From Rhodospirillales bacterium (GTDB lineage Bacteria; Pseudomonadota; Alphaproteobacteria; Acetobacterales; Acetobacteraceae), in NCBI GenBank assembly GCA_025351925.1, contig JANXVC010000056.1:1-35407 (forward strand): DNA of 35,407 nucleotides, in the 5' to 3' direction. Made by a program: the position numbers and the translations under genes. This document shows, piece by piece, positions 33,456 to 35,407 of this stretch. The notes below the pieces were generated by a model, which was given only the letters and a program-made list of their open reading frames with translations, was not told where the DNA came from and made no database searches. Position 1 is the stretch's first letter. Every line of letters starts with the position of its first letter.

Positions 33456-35407
33456 GCAGCGCCTCTGCGAGCGGCGCATAGACCACATCGGGCGAAAAGG
33501 CGTGCTGCAGCCGATCGTGCGCCTGCTCGATAGCGAACGCCTCAGCATCGACCCGGAGCAGGCGCTTGACGTGGACGGCGAAGCTGACCCAGTCGGTCGC
33601 GACGTGGCAGAAGGCGCGCGCCTCCTCGGTCAGCCCGTCCACTCCAGAGGGCCAGCAGACGACCGCGCGCAACTGGCACAGCGCCTCCACGGTCTTGATC
33701 TTCAGCCCGGTTCCGGCGACCGCCGGATTGATCACCACGCGCGCCGCCGCATAAAGCGGGACGAGCTCCTCGACCCGGCCCAGTAGCCGCACGCCCTCCG
33801 GCGCATGGTGGACCGAGTCGCCCACGGCGCCGACGACCAGGAGCTCCGCATCCGGCACGTCGCGGCGCACGAGGGGCCAGCAGAAACTGAGGAAATCGGC
33901 CAACCCCTTGACGTTCATCGGGTTGCTGGACGCCACCAGCAGCACCGCACTCCCAGGCGGCACCGCATGGACGGCTTCGGACACGGCAAAATCGACCCCG
34001 ACGCTGACAACCTTGCGGTCCGGGGCGAGCCGGGCCAGGTCGCGTGCCTCGTCTGGCTGAATGCCGATCAGGATGTCAGCACGGCTCAGCAGCGCCGCCT
34101 CTTCCGGCTCCGACATGGCTAGGCCGTCGCTCAGGCCATAGCGCTCGACCTTGCTCGCCCTGGTCGAGAACACGTCGTGCGTATCAATGGCGGTGGCGAT
34201 GCCGGGGTTGAGCAGCGGGAACGGGCGGGTCATGAAGACGTATTCGGCCAGCAGCAAATCCGGACGCGGGCTGTCCTGCAAGTGCAGCAGCAGCTCCACG
34301 AGCACATCGGGGCAGAAGGTGCGCAGCAGGCCAAGCAGCCTCGCCTGCGCGGGGTCGCCGCCGTCATCCTCGTTCAGCAGGGCCGGGATGTCCGTCCTGG
34401 TGCCGAGACGGAGCCCGTCTAGCAATCGACTGTCGCCCGGCAAGTGGTAACGCAGGGTTCCCGTGCGGTCGCAAACGAGCAGGTTCGGATAGGTCGCCGC
34501 CGCACTCGCCAGCTGCTGCTCGGACGGCATCTCGTGCGGCAGCGGGCACACGACCAGCAGGACATCCCAACCCTGGTCGGCGAACCAGGCGAGCAGGCGA
34601 TGGATGCGGTACTCGTTGCCGGCACGCGGCGGGTAGGGCAGCACGTGGCCGACACACAGGACGAGGCGGCCGTGGCCGCGCGGCAGGGCGGAGCCAGGCG
34701 AGGCAGCCAGGGGCGCTATTGCCTGCAGCCGAAATGCCGCCGGCGCATCGTTCAATGCGGGCGGCTCCGATGGCAGCCCGGTTATCGGAACCTCAAGCTC
34801 AGTCGCCGGTGTGCCGGGAAGCGCCTTGGGAGTGCGCATGGAACGCAGCGTCAGGACGCGCCAGGCGCCACGGACCGACCGGGTGGCGACCCGCGGCACC
34901 TGCGGATAGCGGCTCAGCAAGCCATGCGCCCGGGCAACCGCCTTGGGATGCCGGGCAGCGATCCCGCGCACCGGTCCGGTCATGCGCCAGCTCGACGACG
35001 CAAGCACCGCTCTCAGTTGATGCTCGGCGCCGACCGCACGAGCATTATGCGCCGCCGCCTCGCCTTCCCACCCCGCTGCCTCGGCCTGTGCCTTGGCGAG
35101 CCGTGCGCGTAGGCGTGCCTCCAACGCCGCGAAACGCTCCGTTTGACCTTTCAGCTCGGCGCGATAAGCGGCCTCGTGCCGGGAATAGCGGTCGGCCCGC
35201 TGCTGCAGGAGCGCGCCATTCGCCGCAACGAGGCTGTCATACTCCTCATGGCGCTTGGCGAGCTGCTGACCCAGGCTGCGCGCCTCGGCCTGCGCGTGCC
35301 GCAGATCGGCCTCCCGCTGCACCAGGCGTCCGGTCAGCGACTCGATCTCGACACCGAGCGCCGTCTGCTCATTGTTGCGCTGCACGAGCTGCGTGTGCCA
35401 GTTCTGC
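33445..35407 (-). CDS. coiled-coil glycosyltransferase, partial at right edge
   Basis: The frame is open to the window end, so the start is not seen; 653 codons are visible. An N-terminal region of about 120 residues in view is rich in Glu, Gln, Arg and Ala with heptad-like leucines (coiled coil), followed by RAVLASSSWRMTGPVRG, a linker motif seen in many multi-domain surface-glycan glycosyltransferases. After a Pro-rich stretch, a GT-B domain covers the rest: LVLCVGHVLPYPPRAGNEYR opens it, DTHDVFS follows, and VVINPAVAGTGLKIKTVEAL near the end is the nucleotide-sugar site. The domain is similar to GT4-type enzymes that share this TGLKIK motif. The downstream gene starts inside its end. Confidence 0.87.
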   Translation of the reverse strand, partial: QNWHTQLVQRNNEQTALGVEIESLTGRLVQREADLRHAQAEARSLGQQLAKRHEEYDSLVAANGALLQQRADRYSRHEAAYRAELKGQTERFAALEARLRARLAKAQAEAAGWEGEAAAHNARAVGAEHQLRAVLASSSWRMTGPVRGIAARHPKAVARAHGLLSRYPQVPRVATRSVRGAWRVLTLRSMRTPKALPGTPATELEVPITGLPSEPPALNDAPAAFRLQAIAPLAASPGSALPRGHGRLVLCVGHVLPYPPRAGNEYRIHRLLAWFADQGWDVLLVVCPLPHEMPSEQQLASAAATYPNLLVCDRTGTLRYHLPGDSRLLDGLRLGTRTDIPALLNEDDGGDPAQARLLGLLRTFCPDVLVELLLHLQDSPRPDLLLAEYVFMTRPFPLLNPGIATAIDTHDVFSTRASKVERYGLSDGLAMSEPEEAALLSRADILIGIQPDEARDLARLAPDRKVVSVGVDFAVSEAVHAVPPGSAVLLVASSNPMNVKGLADFLSFCWPLVRRDVPDAELLVVGAVGDSVHHAPEGVRLLGRVEELVPLYAAARVVINPAVAGTGLKIKTVEALCQLRAVVCWPSGVDGLTEEARAFCHVATDWVSFAVHVKRLLRVDAEAFAIEQAHDRLQHAFSPDVVYAPLAEALHDI

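Noticed and set aside
32157-33533. Plus-strand open frame of about 458 codons opposite the glycosyltransferase
   Set aside because: It is antisense to a gene with GT-B motifs and has shadow-type composition.

Overview
The window is high-GC DNA with tightly packed genes, alphaproteobacterial in character and most likely from Acetobacteraceae or a relative in Rhodospirillales. This rests on the style of the cytochrome oxidase cluster, the secreted-protein types and the codon use. It is an inference from protein resemblance, because no rRNA or other marker gene is present.

Left part (1-2560) is gene-poor and scarred. It holds a small secreted PRC-barrel-like protein (424-768), a 4-oxalocrotonate tautomerase-type enzyme (1052-1279), two copies of a palindromic dispersed repeat in inverted orientation (193-257 and 956-1022), the 3' stub of a zinc-type alcohol dehydrogenase gene (1491-1623), and a 405-bp internally deleted IS3-family element with both terminal inverted repeats intact (1624-2028).

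Region 2563-8891 is one plus-strand run. It starts with a DUF2189 membrane protein, followed by a complete terminal oxidase set: subunit II, subunit I, two subunit III-like proteins, a small subunit IV-like protein and heme o synthase. The gene order resembles the alternative coxMNOP-type aa3 oxidases of rhizobia. The usual Mg/Mn ligands are missing from both subunit I and subunit II.

Region 8952-14865 is a mixed accessory stretch: a PEP mutase/isocitrate lyase family enzyme, a trypsin-like protease joined to an RTX-like tail, a YYAPP-rich secreted protein, a DUF202 protein, BluB, a DUF2171 protein and a two-domain ring-cleaving dioxygenase of the glyoxalase fold. Region 14878-18116 reads on the minus strand: a small exported protein, then Hsp20 overlapping Lon. 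Region 18212-20204 holds a LysR regulator and a zinc-type quinone oxidoreductase.

Region 20283-24343 is a four-gene operon: metal ABC ATPase, permease, substrate-binding protein, and a membrane-anchored protein with seven repeats that look like blades of a beta-propeller. It recalls the AztABCD zinc system, in which a propeller-type periplasmic chaperone feeds the binding protein. Here the propeller family differs and the binding protein has Glu in place of the first metal-ligand His. This is the best candidate for an undescribed system in the window.

Region 24346-30645 carries an orphan sugar-type binding protein, an exported cyclase-family hydrolase divergent from an ACS-type MFS transporter, a diguanylate cyclase, and an 8-oxoguanine deaminase-type amidohydrolase. 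Region 30658-35407 (minus strand) is a surface-glycan block: a coiled-coil glycosyltransferase running off the right edge, a second large glycosyltransferase and an unknown GT-like protein, with coding regions overlapping by a few bases. No tRNA, rRNA or CRISPR array was found.
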